A stretch of 64,000 bases of DNA. Origin: Odoribacter sp. AF15-53. Lineage in GTDB: Bacteria > Bacteroidota > Bacteroidia > Bacteroidales > Marinifilaceae. The stretch is from assembly GCF_003479425.1 (NCBI RefSeq), contig NZ_QUHC01000003.1, forward strand, positions 394,929 to 458,928, in the 5' to 3' direction. Shown here in pieces: positions 45,290-53,894 of this stretch (the stretch's first letter is position 1; every line of letters starts with the position of its first letter). A program made the position numbers and the translations under genes. The notes under the pieces are model-generated. The model made no database searches and was not told where the DNA came from. It saw only the letters and a program-made list of their open reading frames with translations.

Positions 45290-45972
45290 AAAATATAGTA
45301 TTAGTAATGTATCTTTTTTTTCTTGCTTCCTGTGCCTGTTATTATGAAGATATACGTCGGGAGGGGGAGATGTTGAATCCCACGTCTTACGTTTATGATT
45401 TTCCAGAAATGGAAGTACGAGAGGTGTTGGATTCTTGTTTTGCTTTATCCACATCGCGATTTCCTCCTGATGCTAGGGGAAAATATCAGATGGGATTAAA
45501 ATCTCTTTCGCATGTTTCCGGAGAATTGTTTAAAGAAGCACCTATTTTGTACTTTCGTAAGAAAAACGAGAAGATTTTTCCTGTTTCAAGGAACTTGAAA
45601 TCATACGTGTTTAAAGATCGTAAAGGACGTTTTTTAGATGCGTATGCGGAGTATGTGTTAAGAATTGATTCTGTTGCATTAAAGAAAACAAGTGTAAGTG
45701 TTTTTTTGCACAAAAATTACGTGACTATAGGAAGGAAATTGGGACTAAATCCTATTTCGTTGGGTATAACAGTAGATCGTAACAAAGATGTGCCTTCCAG
45801 CACGATAGAGGAATACGAGATATTAAAATATATAGGTAATAAATTGGGACAAAAAGGAATGCCTCCGATTCACTATCCTAAAGCGTTGACGAAAGAAGAG
45901 ATATTGGAGCATTTTCACGATGGATCCTCTTTAAGCTTCCCTTTCACGGAGAAGGATATTTACGGATGGTAG
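45286..45972 (+). CDS. Lipoprotein of unknown function
   Basis: A 228-residue lipoprotein: MKNIVLVMYLFFLASC (Cys 16) then ACYYEDIRREGEM. No known domain was recognised. The central part is rich in basic and aromatic residues (VFKDRKGRFLDAYAEYVL), and the C-terminus is acidic and ends FPFTEKDIYGW. It overlaps the stop codon of the remnant upstream (ATGA). If the remnant once encoded a secreted effector like the 43284 protein, this could be the partner or immunity protein; that is a guess from position only. Confidence 0.65.
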   Translation: MKNIVLVMYLFFLASCACYYEDIRREGEMLNPTSYVYDFPEMEVREVLDSCFALSTSRFPPDARGKYQMGLKSLSHVSGELFKEAPILYFRKKNEKIFPVSRNLKSYVFKDRKGRFLDAYAEYVLRIDSVALKKTSVSVFLHKNYVTIGRKLGLNPISLGITVDRNKDVPSSTIEEYEILKYIGNKLGQKGMPPIHYPKALTKEEILEHFHDGSSLSFPFTEKDIYGW

Positions 45973-46014
45973 TGTAAAATGATATGAAATCTTCATGAAA
46001 TATTGTGATCGAAA

Positions 46015-46058
46015 AAGAAGAAGTTTTCCGAATATAACTTTTCGGAGAACTTCTTCTT
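46015..46058. terminator. Bidirectional terminator between lipoprotein gene and rnr
   Basis: AAGAAGAAGTTTTCCGAA (46015-46032) pairs with TTCGGAGAACTTCTTCTT (46041-46058), 18 bp with one imperfect pair and an 8-nt loop. It is flanked by A/T-rich tracts on both sides (CTTTTTC when read on the minus strand) and serves the two convergent genes. Confidence 0.9.
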
Positions 46059-46083
46059 TCGAAGTAAATAACGTCTGTATCTT

Positions 46084-48369
46084 TTATTTTTTCCCTTTAC
46101 TTCTTTTCCCTTTTTTCCGATCGGGGGCGGCATCTCCACGGCGTCCTCGTCTAAATTTGCGTTCGGTTTTACCCAGACGACTCTCTGGGGCTTTGGAAGT
46201 CGTTGGTTTGGAGGTTGTGCTAGCATTTACGCTTTCCGCGAGGGCAAAGTCTAGTTGGCGGGCAACAAGGTTTGCTTTAGCTACTTTCACGAGTACCTGG
46301 TCTCCTAATTGGTATACTTTCCGGTGATGGCGTCCCACGATGCAGTAGTTTTCCTCGTCGAACTCGTAGTAATCGCCTTCCAGTTCGTTGATGGCGACGA
46401 GTCCCTCGCATTTCGTGTCATTCAATTCCACGTAGAAGCCCCATTGCGTGACACCGGAGATGGTTCCCATGAAATTCTCTCCGAGCTTGTCACTCATGAA
46501 CTCGACTTGCTTGTATTTGATGGAAGCTCTTTCCGCGTTGGCTGCTATCTGTTCCATGTCGGAACAGTGTTTACACATCTCCTCGTATTTCTCGGCGTTG
46601 GCGGAACGTCCCCCGTCAAGATAGCGTTGTAGCAACCGGTGGGTCATCACGTCCGGGTAACGACGGATCGGGGAGGTAAAATGCGAATAGTAGTCAAAAG
46701 CCAATCCATAGTGCCCCACGTTCACGGTTGAGTAGACGGCTTTTGCCATGGTACGAATAGCTAAAGTTTCAATCATATTTTGTTCCGGACGTTCCTGTAC
46801 ATCTTCCATTAATTTATTCATGGAAGAGGAAATCTGGCGGGGGGTACTCGTGCGAATCCGGTAACCGAATTTAGCAATGAAGCGGCCGAAATCCTCCAGT
46901 TTCTCGCTGTTTGGTTGTTCGTGGATACGATACACGAAGGTTTTGGCTTTCTGATTTTCTTTGACTTTACCGATTCTTTCGGCTACTTTCTTGTTGGCGA
47001 GGAGCATGAATTCCTCGATCAGTTTGTTCGCCTCTTTCGAGCGTTTAAAATAGACTCCCGTGGGTTTCCCGTTTTCGTCAATGTCGAAGCGCACTTCAAT
47101 CCGGTCGAATGCGATAGCCCCGTTCTGGAACCGGGCGGCCCGGAGTTTTTGTGCCAGATCGTTGAGTGTTAATATCTCTGCTTTGTAATCGCCTTCTTCC
47201 CCTTCGATCATGGCCTGTGCCTCCTCGTAAGTGAAACGACGGTTGGATTTGATGATCGTTCGTCCGAACCATTGTTTTACGACCTCGGCATTCGTGTTCA
47301 ATTCGAAGACTGCCGAGAAACAAAGTTTTTCCTCGTCGGGGCGTAGGGAACATAACCCGTTGGACAGGTGTTCCGGCAACATCGGGATCGTGCGATCTAC
47401 CAAGTACACGGAAGTTGCCCGCGCGTAGGCTTCTTTATCCAGCACGGAATCGGGTGTCACGTAAAAACTGACATCGGCGATATGCACGCCGACCTCGTAA
47501 TTTCCGTTTTTCAGTTTTTGAATGGAAAGGGCATCATCAAAGTCCTTGGCATCTTTCGGGTCGATCGTGAATGTCGTGATCTCCCGGAAATCTCTCCGGT
47601 TTTTTATTTCTTCTGCCGGGATGGCATCTTTTATTTTCTTGGCGGCTTTTTCCACTCCCGCGGGAAATTGCACGGGGAGTTCGAATTCGGCCATGATGGC
47701 GTTCATCTCCGTGTCGTTGTCTCCGGGGGTGCCGAGGACTTCCAGTACTTTCCCGATCGGGTTCTTCTGGTTCTCCGGCCATTCCGTGATTTTCACGATA
47801 GCTTTTTCCCCGTCTTTCGCCCCGTTCAGTTCGGCGAGGGGAATGAATATGTCGTAGGGTAATTGTTTTCCCGTGGGGACCAGGAATGCGTAGTGCTTGG
47901 AACATTGAATGATCCCTACAAAAGTTTCTTTTTTGCGTTCCAGGATTTCCACGACTTCGCCTTCCGGTCTGCGTCTTGCACTCCGGGCGTATACCACTAC
48001 TTTCACTTTGTCCCCGTTCAGCGCGTGGTTCAACCCTACCTGCGGGATGAAAATGTCGTCCTTACACTCGTCCGAAATCAGGTAAGCGGTTCCCTTGGCG
48101 GTGAGGTCTATAATTCCGGTCACGTAAGTCGTGTTGATTTTGAATTTGAATTTCCCGGTGGACTCTTCCGTGAGCATTTCATCGTTTTTCATCTCGTAAA
48201 GAACCGTCGTGATCAATTGCTTGGCATTCATGTTCTTGATACCTAATCGCTGGGCTAGTTCTTTATAATTGAAATATTGCTCGGGGTTACCGGAAAATAT
48301 GTCATATAACAATCGGTGTAATTCTTTCTTACCGATATCTCGCGTGCTTTTCTTTTCTTTTTTTGGCAT
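46084..48369 (-). CDS. rnr: Ribonuclease R
   Basis: A 761-residue 3'-5' exoribonuclease starting MPKKEKKSTRDIG; an ATG four codons upstream is less likely. A helix-turn-helix-like N-terminus (LLYDIFSGNPEQYFNYKELAQRLG, in outline) is followed by two cold-shock/OB domains. The RNB catalytic domain has TIDPKDAKDFDDALS (the aspartates bind magnesium), HIADVSFYV, LPEHLSNGLCSLRPDEEK and YSHFTSPIRRYPDVM. An S1 domain (FMGTISGVTQWGFYVEL) precedes a Lys/Arg-rich tail ending RKKGKRSKGKK. It degrades structured RNA and takes part in rRNA and tmRNA quality control. DedA lies 63 nt upstream on the same strand. Confidence 0.95.
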   Translation of the reverse strand: MPKKEKKSTRDIGKKELHRLLYDIFSGNPEQYFNYKELAQRLGIKNMNAKQLITTVLYEMKNDEMLTEESTGKFKFKINTTYVTGIIDLTAKGTAYLISDECKDDIFIPQVGLNHALNGDKVKVVVYARSARRRPEGEVVEILERKKETFVGIIQCSKHYAFLVPTGKQLPYDIFIPLAELNGAKDGEKAIVKITEWPENQKNPIGKVLEVLGTPGDNDTEMNAIMAEFELPVQFPAGVEKAAKKIKDAIPAEEIKNRRDFREITTFTIDPKDAKDFDDALSIQKLKNGNYEVGVHIADVSFYVTPDSVLDKEAYARATSVYLVDRTIPMLPEHLSNGLCSLRPDEEKLCFSAVFELNTNAEVVKQWFGRTIIKSNRRFTYEEAQAMIEGEEGDYKAEILTLNDLAQKLRAARFQNGAIAFDRIEVRFDIDENGKPTGVYFKRSKEANKLIEEFMLLANKKVAERIGKVKENQKAKTFVYRIHEQPNSEKLEDFGRFIAKFGYRIRTSTPRQISSSMNKLMEDVQERPEQNMIETLAIRTMAKAVYSTVNVGHYGLAFDYYSHFTSPIRRYPDVMTHRLLQRYLDGGRSANAEKYEEMCKHCSDMEQIAANAERASIKYKQVEFMSDKLGENFMGTISGVTQWGFYVELNDTKCEGLVAINELEGDYYEFDEENYCIVGRHHRKVYQLGDQVLVKVAKANLVARQLDFALAESVNASTTSKPTTSKAPESRLGKTERKFRRGRRGDAAPDRKKGKRSKGKK

Positions 48370-48432
48370 AATATATATCATAAAATACGAGGAGTTGACG
48401 ATAAGGTCGTCGTCCTCACTTGAATAAGATTA

Positions 48433-49131
48433 CTAATGTAATGTTTTTTTTCGTATATTAGTAAATTCGGTTTCAAAATCTTGGTTTTTCTTTTTACGTT
48501 TGTTCTTCCAAACCTCGATGATTGCCGGGAGAATGGAGAGTACAATAATCAGGATGATCAATAGTTTTAGGTTGTTTTGTACGATTTCCAGTCCCCCGAA
48601 AATGTATCCGGTATACGAGAATAAAACCACCCAGATGGTACCTCCCGTAATATTATACAAGGCAAAATGTCGATAACTCATGTGTCCCATCCCGGCCACG
48701 AAAGGAGCAAAAGTACGGATAACAGGTACGAATCGGGCCAAGATAATTGTTTTTCCACCGTGTTTTTCGTAAAATTCGTGAGTTTTCGTCAAGTAGCTTT
48801 GTTTGAATATTCTGGAATTCGGGTTGCTAAATAGTTTTACCCCGAAAAATCGGCCTATGGTATAGTTGGAAGCATCTCCCAAAATAGCGGCGGCAGCCAG
48901 GATTAGTATGGCCAGATGTACGTTAACATCGTTGTTCGGAAGTGAAGCCAACGCCCCGGCCACGAATAACAGGGAATCCCCCGGGAGAAAAGGCGTGACA
49001 ACCAATCCGGTTTCACAGAAGATAATGATAAATAAGATCCCGTAAATCCACATGCCATACAAAGCAACCATTTCTGTCAGGTGTATGTCAATGTGAAGGA
49101 TAAAATCAACAAGATAATGAATGTATTCCAT
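48433..49131 (-). CDS. DedA-family inner membrane protein
   Basis: A 232-residue integral membrane protein with several hydrophobic helices. The DedA/VTT pattern is clear: [19 protein letters not shown] (about 40-58), [15 protein letters not shown] (about 86-100) and [22 protein letters not shown] (about 130-152, in outline) with the conserved Arg residues. The family flips undecaprenyl phosphate or phosphatidylethanolamine across the membrane in other bacteria. The lysine-rich C-terminus ([11 protein letters not shown]) is cytoplasmic. Likely co-transcribed with rnr. Confidence 0.93.
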   Translation of the reverse strand: MEYIHYLVDFILHIDIHLTEMVALYGMWIYGILFIIIFCETGLVVTPFLPGDSLLFVAGALASLPNNDVNVHLAILILAAAAILGDASNYTIGRFFGVKLFSNPNSRIFKQSYLTKTHEFYEKHGGKTIILARFVPVIRTFAPFVAGMGHMSYRHFALYNITGGTIWVVLFSYTGYIFGGLEIVQNNLKLLIILIIVLSILPAIIEVWKNKRKKKNQDFETEFTNIRKKTLH

Positions 49132-49216
49132 AAATAATTTAGTCGTGAATCATTCTGTAAAGATAAGAAAGGGGAGATGTGTTCTTGTTACAATTCGATT
49201 AAATTATTTTCGGGCA

Positions 49217-49250
49217 ACAAAAAAAGCTGTCCCGTGAAGAACAGCTTTTC
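49217..49250 (-). terminator. Intrinsic terminator of the dehydrogenase gene
   Basis: On the minus strand AAAAGCTGT and ACAGCTTTT pair around the sequence at 49231-49240 and are followed by a run of T residues (plus-strand A run at 49218-49225). It lies 20 nt after the stop codon of the minus-strand gene. Confidence 0.85.
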
Positions 49251-49269
49251 TTGTTTTGAGTTTATATCT

Positions 49270-50238
49270 TTATTTGATCAGGCCTTTGTCGAATTTTTCT
49301 TTTACCTTGATCAACATGTCGTTCGTCATGCTGGTAAGGTCGTATTTCGGGGCCCAACCCCATTCTTGACGGGCGCAAGTGTCGTCCATGCTGTTCGGCC
49401 AGCTGTTGGCGATAGCTTGTTTAACCGGGTCAATTTGGTAATCCAGTTTGAAATCGGGCATGTGTTTGCGAATCTCGGCAGCAATTTGCTCCGGTTCGAA
49501 ACTCATGGAGGCGATGTTGAAACTGTTCCGGTGTTTCAACTTGCTGGGATCTGCTTCCATTAATTGCACTACTGCATGTAAAGCATCCGGCATGTACATC
49601 ATATCCATGTAGGTACCTGCTTCCACGTTACAAGTGAAGGAACCTTTGCGGATAGCGTCATAGTAAATTTCCACGGCGTAATCGGTAGTACCGCCGCCGG
49701 GGAGAGTCACGTAAGAAATCAATCCCGGGAAACGTACGCTTCGGGTATCAACCCCAAACCGGTGGAAATAATAGTCGCTTAAAAGTTCTCCGGTTACTTT
49801 GCAAACCCCGTAAATCGTGGTATTGGAACGTTGTAAGGTGTCCTGGGGAGTTTTATCCTTGGGGGTGTCGTTACCGAAAGCCCCGATAGAACTCGGCGTG
49901 AACACGGCGCAATTGTTATCTTTGGCAATGTACAAGGAGTTGGTTAAAGCCCCGATGTTGATATCCCATGCCAGTTTCGGGTTCTTCTCTCCCGTGGCGG
50001 ATAACAAAGCGACCAGGTTGAAGATCGTATCAATGTTATATTTTTTCACGATGGCACTGAAACCCTCCCCGTCAAGGGCGTTCAATTCCTCGAAGGGACC
50101 GGCTTCTGCCAATGCTTTACATTTTTCTGCACTGATATCAGCGGCTACCACGTTAGTCTCGCCATAGATAGATCTCAAATAGGGAACCAGTTCGGAACCG
50201 ATTTGTCCCCCTGCACCAACGATTAATATTTTTTTCAT
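49270..50238 (-). CDS. GalE-like NAD-dependent L-threonine 3-dehydrogenase (probable)
   Basis: A 322-residue short-chain dehydrogenase. The NAD-binding Rossmann motif GAGGQIGSELV is at about 8-18, and the catalytic pair is YGVCK (about 143-147) with FTPSSIGAFG as the preceding Ser region. SVRFPGLIS, PGGGTTDYAVEIYYDA and YMDMMYMPDAL match the GalE-like threonine dehydrogenases rather than sugar epimerases. It would oxidise L-threonine to 2-amino-3-oxobutyrate, the first step of threonine conversion to glycine. No 2-amino-3-ketobutyrate CoA ligase gene is nearby. Single gene with its own terminator. Confidence 0.88.
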   Translation of the reverse strand: MKKILIVGAGGQIGSELVPYLRSIYGETNVVAADISAEKCKALAEAGPFEELNALDGEGFSAIVKKYNIDTIFNLVALLSATGEKNPKLAWDINIGALTNSLYIAKDNNCAVFTPSSIGAFGNDTPKDKTPQDTLQRSNTTIYGVCKVTGELLSDYYFHRFGVDTRSVRFPGLISYVTLPGGGTTDYAVEIYYDAIRKGSFTCNVEAGTYMDMMYMPDALHAVVQLMEADPSKLKHRNSFNIASMSFEPEQIAAEIRKHMPDFKLDYQIDPVKQAIANSWPNSMDDTCARQEWGWAPKYDLTSMTNDMLIKVKEKFDKGLIK

Positions 50239-50349
50239 CTCTATTAGTTTTTGTGATGAATGATGTTACTTTTTCTAGTTATAGATTGTAGCGCGAAAAT
50301 AACTATTTTAGAATCTTTGCGACTAACAAATGGAATATTTTTTTGCCTT

Positions 50350-50835
50350 TTAACTGAAAATTTGTTCGTCAGAACGGGGTTCTGCTTCATAATATTCATC
50401 TATTTGAAGGTTAGGTGCTTTGTAGGCGGCCACGGCGAGTTGATCGCAGCGTTCGTTTTCGGGGATGTTGGCGTGTCCTTTTACCCAGATAAATTTTACG
50501 TGATGTTTGCGATAGAGCGCCAGGAATTTTCGCCAGAGATCGGGATTTTTCTTTTTCTTAAACCCCGTTTTTTCCCAACCGAACACCCAACCTTTCTCCA
50601 CGGCATCGACCACGTATTTCGAGTCGGAATAGATCGTCACGTTGCTCCCCTCGAAGCGCAGGGCGGCAAGCCCGATGATGACGGCGAGTAATTCCATGCG
50701 GTTGTTCGTGGTTAACCGGAACCCTTCCGACAACTCTTTGCGATGAGGTCCCGCCATAAGCACGACCCCGTAGCCTCCCGGTCCGGGATTCCCGCTAGCG
50801 GCTCCGTCCGTGTATATCGTGATGTTTTGTGGCAT
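50350..50835 (-). CDS. rnhA: Ribonuclease HI
   Basis: A 161-residue RNase H fold protein. The four catalytic carboxylates are visible: Asp in [14 protein letters not shown] (about residue 9), Glu in [10 protein letters not shown] (about 48), Asp in [11 protein letters not shown] (about 70) and Asp in [11 protein letters not shown] (about 130). It also has the [19 protein letters not shown] handle region of the bacterial enzyme. It removes RNA from RNA-DNA hybrids during replication. The ten or so residues after AAYKAPNL form an acidic tail ([11 protein letters not shown]). Confidence 0.95.
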   Translation of the reverse strand: MPQNITIYTDGAASGNPGPGGYGVVLMAGPHRKELSEGFRLTTNNRMELLAVIIGLAALRFEGSNVTIYSDSKYVVDAVEKGWVFGWEKTGFKKKKNPDLWRKFLALYRKHHVKFIWVKGHANIPENERCDQLAVAAYKAPNLQIDEYYEAEPRSDEQIFS

Positions 50836-50969
50836 ATCAATTTTTTTTACGGCGTAAAAGTAATTATTTCCTTTGATATTTTTGTCTTGCTTTGCTCTGG
50901 TATGAATAACCCTTTTTCAAGGAAAACACTTGGGATAAACTATATTTTTAAGCGACCATTGCCTCACGT

Positions 50970-51035
50970 CTAGGCCACCTCTAGGCGACTTGGCCGCCAT
51001 TTAGCCGCCACCTAACCGCCACTTAGCCGCCATTT
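50970..51035. repeat. 11-bp tandem repeat, six copies
   Basis: Six consecutive degenerate 11-bp units run from CTAGGCCACCT, CTAGGCGACTT, GGCCGCCATTT, AGCCGCCACCT, AACCGCCACTT to AGCCGCCATTT. It is a GC-rich island in AT-rich intergenic DNA, and the unit length is close to one DNA helical turn. The frame is not conserved across units, so it is not coding. Possible protein-binding or variable-number repeat. Confidence 0.8.
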
Positions 51036-51373
51036 TAGTAGGGGATAAGCTTTTTTAACGTTTGCGAGAAATCAGTATCCCGGATCATAAAAGGAATAGC
51101 TAACAGGCTATTTCGATACCACGAGACAGTTCATCTCTTGTGTATTCCTTGTTTATCTCTTGTTTATTGTTTTTCGTCCCCGGTGAAATATATTTTTTAC
51201 ATTTTACCGCGACAAATCATCCCAAGGACTTTAAGTGCTTTATGGATTAGGGCGAAAGCGTTTTTCACGTGTTTACCCTAGTCTCGGATAGGGCGTGATA
51301 TGGTTGTCAACCCTTATTTCTATTTGATCAGTGTTCTAAATGCAAGGGAAAAGGGATAAAACCGTGTGCTTTT
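51036..51373. other. Intergenic region without a visible gene
   Basis: Holds two small hairpins (AATAGC-TAACAG-GCTATT at about 51091-51108 and CCCTA-GTCTCGGA-TAGGG at about 51277-51294) and two copies of ATCTCTTGT (51132-51140 and 51155-51163). No coding frame was seen on either strand. Confidence 0.4.
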
Positions 51374-51404
51374 CTTGTAAATTGTTAAAATATTCGTACA
51401 TTTA
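51374..51404 (+). promoter_or_regulatory. Promoter of the thioredoxin lipoprotein gene
   Basis: CTTG (51374-51377) and TACATTTA (51397-51404) are separated by 19 nt, the usual Bacteroidetes spacing of -33 and -7 elements; the -7 differs from TAnnTTTG only at the last base. Transcription would begin near 51411, 42 nt before ATG 51453. Confidence 0.55.
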
Positions 51405-51452
51405 TATCGAGGAAACAACAGGCTTTGTGCGAGTCCTGATAAAATAATAATT

Positions 51453-53357
51453 ATGATGAAATTGAATCGAATAGTCATGGCATGCTTGTTCACGAGTATT
51501 TTGTATGCTTGTGGAGAGCGGGTAATTGATTACCCGGCTTTTGAGATCAAGAATTCTTCCGGGTTGGAAATTACCCGGGTAGTGTTGAATGACACGGCCA
51601 CGGTGGTGTATGCCGAGGCCTATACGTATCCCGGTGGTTGGGTACGGGTTGATTCCAGTATGTATATTCAGGCGGAAGGAAAGCAGTATCTTGTTCAGAG
51701 ATCGGAAGGGTTGACTCTGAATGAACGTTTCGTGATGACTGATTCTGGGATGTGTTCCTTTAAATTATTTTTCCCCCCGATCCCGCGAGGGGTAAATACG
51801 ATTGATCTTATCGAGGGACGGATGAATTTGGGTGGATGGCATGTCTGGGGACTTAATTTGAATCCGGAGATAGAGGTGGCCCCCTCTTCGATACAACGGG
51901 AAATGGAGGCTCGGACTTGGGAAGAAGCGGATGTTCTGCCTCCTGCCGAATTGAAGATGGGAAGGACGAGAGTAAAAGTGTGCTTGTGCGGTTATCGTGA
52001 ATTGATGGATGGTCGGGATGTTGAAATTTTGGTCAGTGATTTGTTTTGCGGGGGAAGGGAATTCACGGAAAGAATTGACAAGGATTATAATTGCACTTTT
52101 GAGTTTGACCAGTATTCCACGACTTGGGTTTATTTGAGCAATGCGCTTTTTCGCACGTTGATTGTGCTCGCCCCGGGTGATGATGTGGAGGTATACGTGG
52201 ATCTGCAGGAGGCAACCCGGCAGGCTTCCCGTTACCAGAACAACCGGATTAAGGCTCACCCGTTGGTTTATGTCATCGGGGATAGCAAGTATATTGCTTT
52301 GAATCATGCTTTGCAGAATTATTCAAGAGGAAATCAGTTTTTCCCGGAGTCTTTCTACAAGGATATAAACGGGATGAATGCTGATGAGTATACGGCATAC
52401 GTGATGAAGCTTTACCGGGCTTCTCTGGATAGTTTGGCAAGCGATACGACAATCCCGTCCGGATTACGTCAGTATCTGGCAATTGGTATTAAAAGTTTTG
52501 CAGCCAGGTTTATTTGTGACGGGGGACGTAATTTAGAGAGTGCTTATCGAGAAGCCAATAGTATTGATTGGGATCAACGGGAAATAGATTTTGAAGCTCC
52601 GGTTTTCACGGATAAGCATTTTTCGATATTAAAAGAATTGGATCTGAATAATTTGAATGTTTTGTATTCCAGAGATTTCCCCTATAGTATAAATGATATT
52701 TTTTACCGGGTAAACACGTCGGAACGGTTGGAAAAAGTGCTGGGAACGAACAAGGGATTTCTGTTTGATTATTTTAAAATACAAGGTATATATGGTCAAC
52801 TGGAAAACATGCAGCCGTTGACAAAAGAGCAACAAAAGAACTTGGCTTCTATTGATCCGTATTACACGCGAGTTGTCGAGCAGGTACAACGGCAGATCGA
52901 GGCTAAGGTGGCGGCGAGTAAGGAAGAGGCCGGTAAGCGTATTCGGGAGGTGCCGCAAGTTCCTGTTGAAAAATTATTTGACGCGATTGTGTCTCGTTAT
53001 AAGGGAAAAGCGGTGTTGGTCGATTTTTGGGCAACTTGGTGTGGACCTTGCCGGAGTTCTATCGCCCAGTTTGAACCCAGGAAAAAAAGGTTCGAGAATG
53101 ATGACGTCGTTTTCGTGTACCTTACGGGAGAGTCTTCTCCGCAGGTAAAATGGTTGGAAATGATTACTGGTATACAGGGAGATCATTATCGGTTAAGCGA
53201 GAGGCAATGGAACTATGTTTGTGATCATTTCGGGATAGATGGAATTCCTTCTTACGTGTTTGTGGATAAACAGGGAAAGGCCAGTTTGAGGGATGATTTT
53301 CATCAGATCGGAATAGAAACGGGGTTACGACAAGTGTTGGATTCTATTGGTAATTAA
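51453..53357 (+). CDS. Large lipoprotein with C-terminal TlpA-like thioredoxin domain
   Basis: A 634-residue lipoprotein: ATG 51453 (or 51456), lipobox ILYAC (Cys near 20) then GERVIDYPAF. Residues 25-480 have no recognised domain; they begin beta-rich and become helical. The C-terminal thioredoxin domain starts near 505 and has VDFWATWCGPCRSS with CGPC at 530-533, and the cis-Pro segment IDGIPSYVFVDKQG. Likely a periplasmic or surface thiol reductase. It stands alone between a promoter and a terminator, away from the Sus loci. Confidence 0.88.
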   Translation: MMKLNRIVMACLFTSILYACGERVIDYPAFEIKNSSGLEITRVVLNDTATVVYAEAYTYPGGWVRVDSSMYIQAEGKQYLVQRSEGLTLNERFVMTDSGMCSFKLFFPPIPRGVNTIDLIEGRMNLGGWHVWGLNLNPEIEVAPSSIQREMEARTWEEADVLPPAELKMGRTRVKVCLCGYRELMDGRDVEILVSDLFCGGREFTERIDKDYNCTFEFDQYSTTWVYLSNALFRTLIVLAPGDDVEVYVDLQEATRQASRYQNNRIKAHPLVYVIGDSKYIALNHALQNYSRGNQFFPESFYKDINGMNADEYTAYVMKLYRASLDSLASDTTIPSGLRQYLAIGIKSFAARFICDGGRNLESAYREANSIDWDQREIDFEAPVFTDKHFSILKELDLNNLNVLYSRDFPYSINDIFYRVNTSERLEKVLGTNKGFLFDYFKIQGIYGQLENMQPLTKEQQKNLASIDPYYTRVVEQVQRQIEAKVAASKEEAGKRIREVPQVPVEKLFDAIVSRYKGKAVLVDFWATWCGPCRSSIAQFEPRKKRFENDDVVFVYLTGESSPQVKWLEMITGIQGDHYRLSERQWNYVCDHFGIDGIPSYVFVDKQGKASLRDDFHQIGIETGLRQVLDSIGN

Positions 53358-53403
53358 TTTATAGAAGGCGGGGACGAAGCGACCTTTAGCTATAAAATTT
53401 AGA

Positions 53404-53459
53404 AAAAAACGAGAGTATCCTGAAAGTTTGTATTGACTTTTCAAGATGCTTTCGTTTTT
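53404..53459. terminator. Bidirectional terminator
   Basis: AAAAACGAGAGTATCCTGAA and the following AAGT pair with ACTTTTCAAGATGCTTTCG plus TTTTT (53404-53459) with G-U pairs and one bulge. A T run on the plus side and the A run at 53403-53409 (T on minus) allow use by both the convergent thioredoxin and GNAT genes. Confidence 0.8.
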
Positions 53460-53460
53460 A

Positions 53461-53892
53461 TTATTGGGGGAATACCATTTTAAATTCTTTGTGTCCGGTT
53501 GCCTCGTCTGTTTGTTCGTCTACAATCTTAAAACCTTGTTGTTTGTAAAATAAGATGGCTTGGGTGTTTTCCGTGTAGACGTTTAGTACTAGTTCGTTTT
53601 TTAGCTTTTTTGCGTGGGCCATTAATGCTTGCCCGATGCCTCTTCTCTGACAGGAAGGTGCGACAAAAATAGCTGCCAGGTAGTCGCCCACGAGGGAAAT
53701 GAATCCGGAGATTTTCCCGGTGGTGGTGTCCGTGTAGATATAAGTTTCACTTTGAGGTAAATATATTTCCCGCATATTATCAATTTTACTTTCCCAATAA
53801 GAACGGGGAATAAAGGCGTGCCCGATAGTGGAGGCTTCCAACCAGATGTGAAGAACGGACTCTTCGTCTTGTGGTTTATATGGACGGATCAT
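53461..53892 (-). CDS. GNAT-family N-acetyltransferase
   Basis: A 143-residue acetyltransferase. The acetyl-CoA-binding motif is visible at about 80-95 (VAPSCQRRGIGQALMAHA), preceded by the strand ISGFISLVGDYLAAIFV and followed by LNVYTENTQAILFYKQQGF, the usual C-terminal GNAT motif. It resembles the YjaB-type small-molecule or protein acetyltransferases. The substrate is unknown. It starts 2 nt after the GH2 gene stop on the same strand, so the two are co-transcribed. Confidence 0.9.
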   Translation of the reverse strand: MIRPYKPQDEESVLHIWLEASTIGHAFIPRSYWESKIDNMREIYLPQSETYIYTDTTTGKISGFISLVGDYLAAIFVAPSCQRRGIGQALMAHAKKLKNELVLNVYTENTQAILFYKQQGFKIVDEQTDEATGHKEFKMVFPQ

Positions 53893-53894
53893 GT

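Noticed and set aside
50970..51035. CRISPR array
   Set aside because: Units are 11 bp, contiguous and without spacers, and no cas genes are present.
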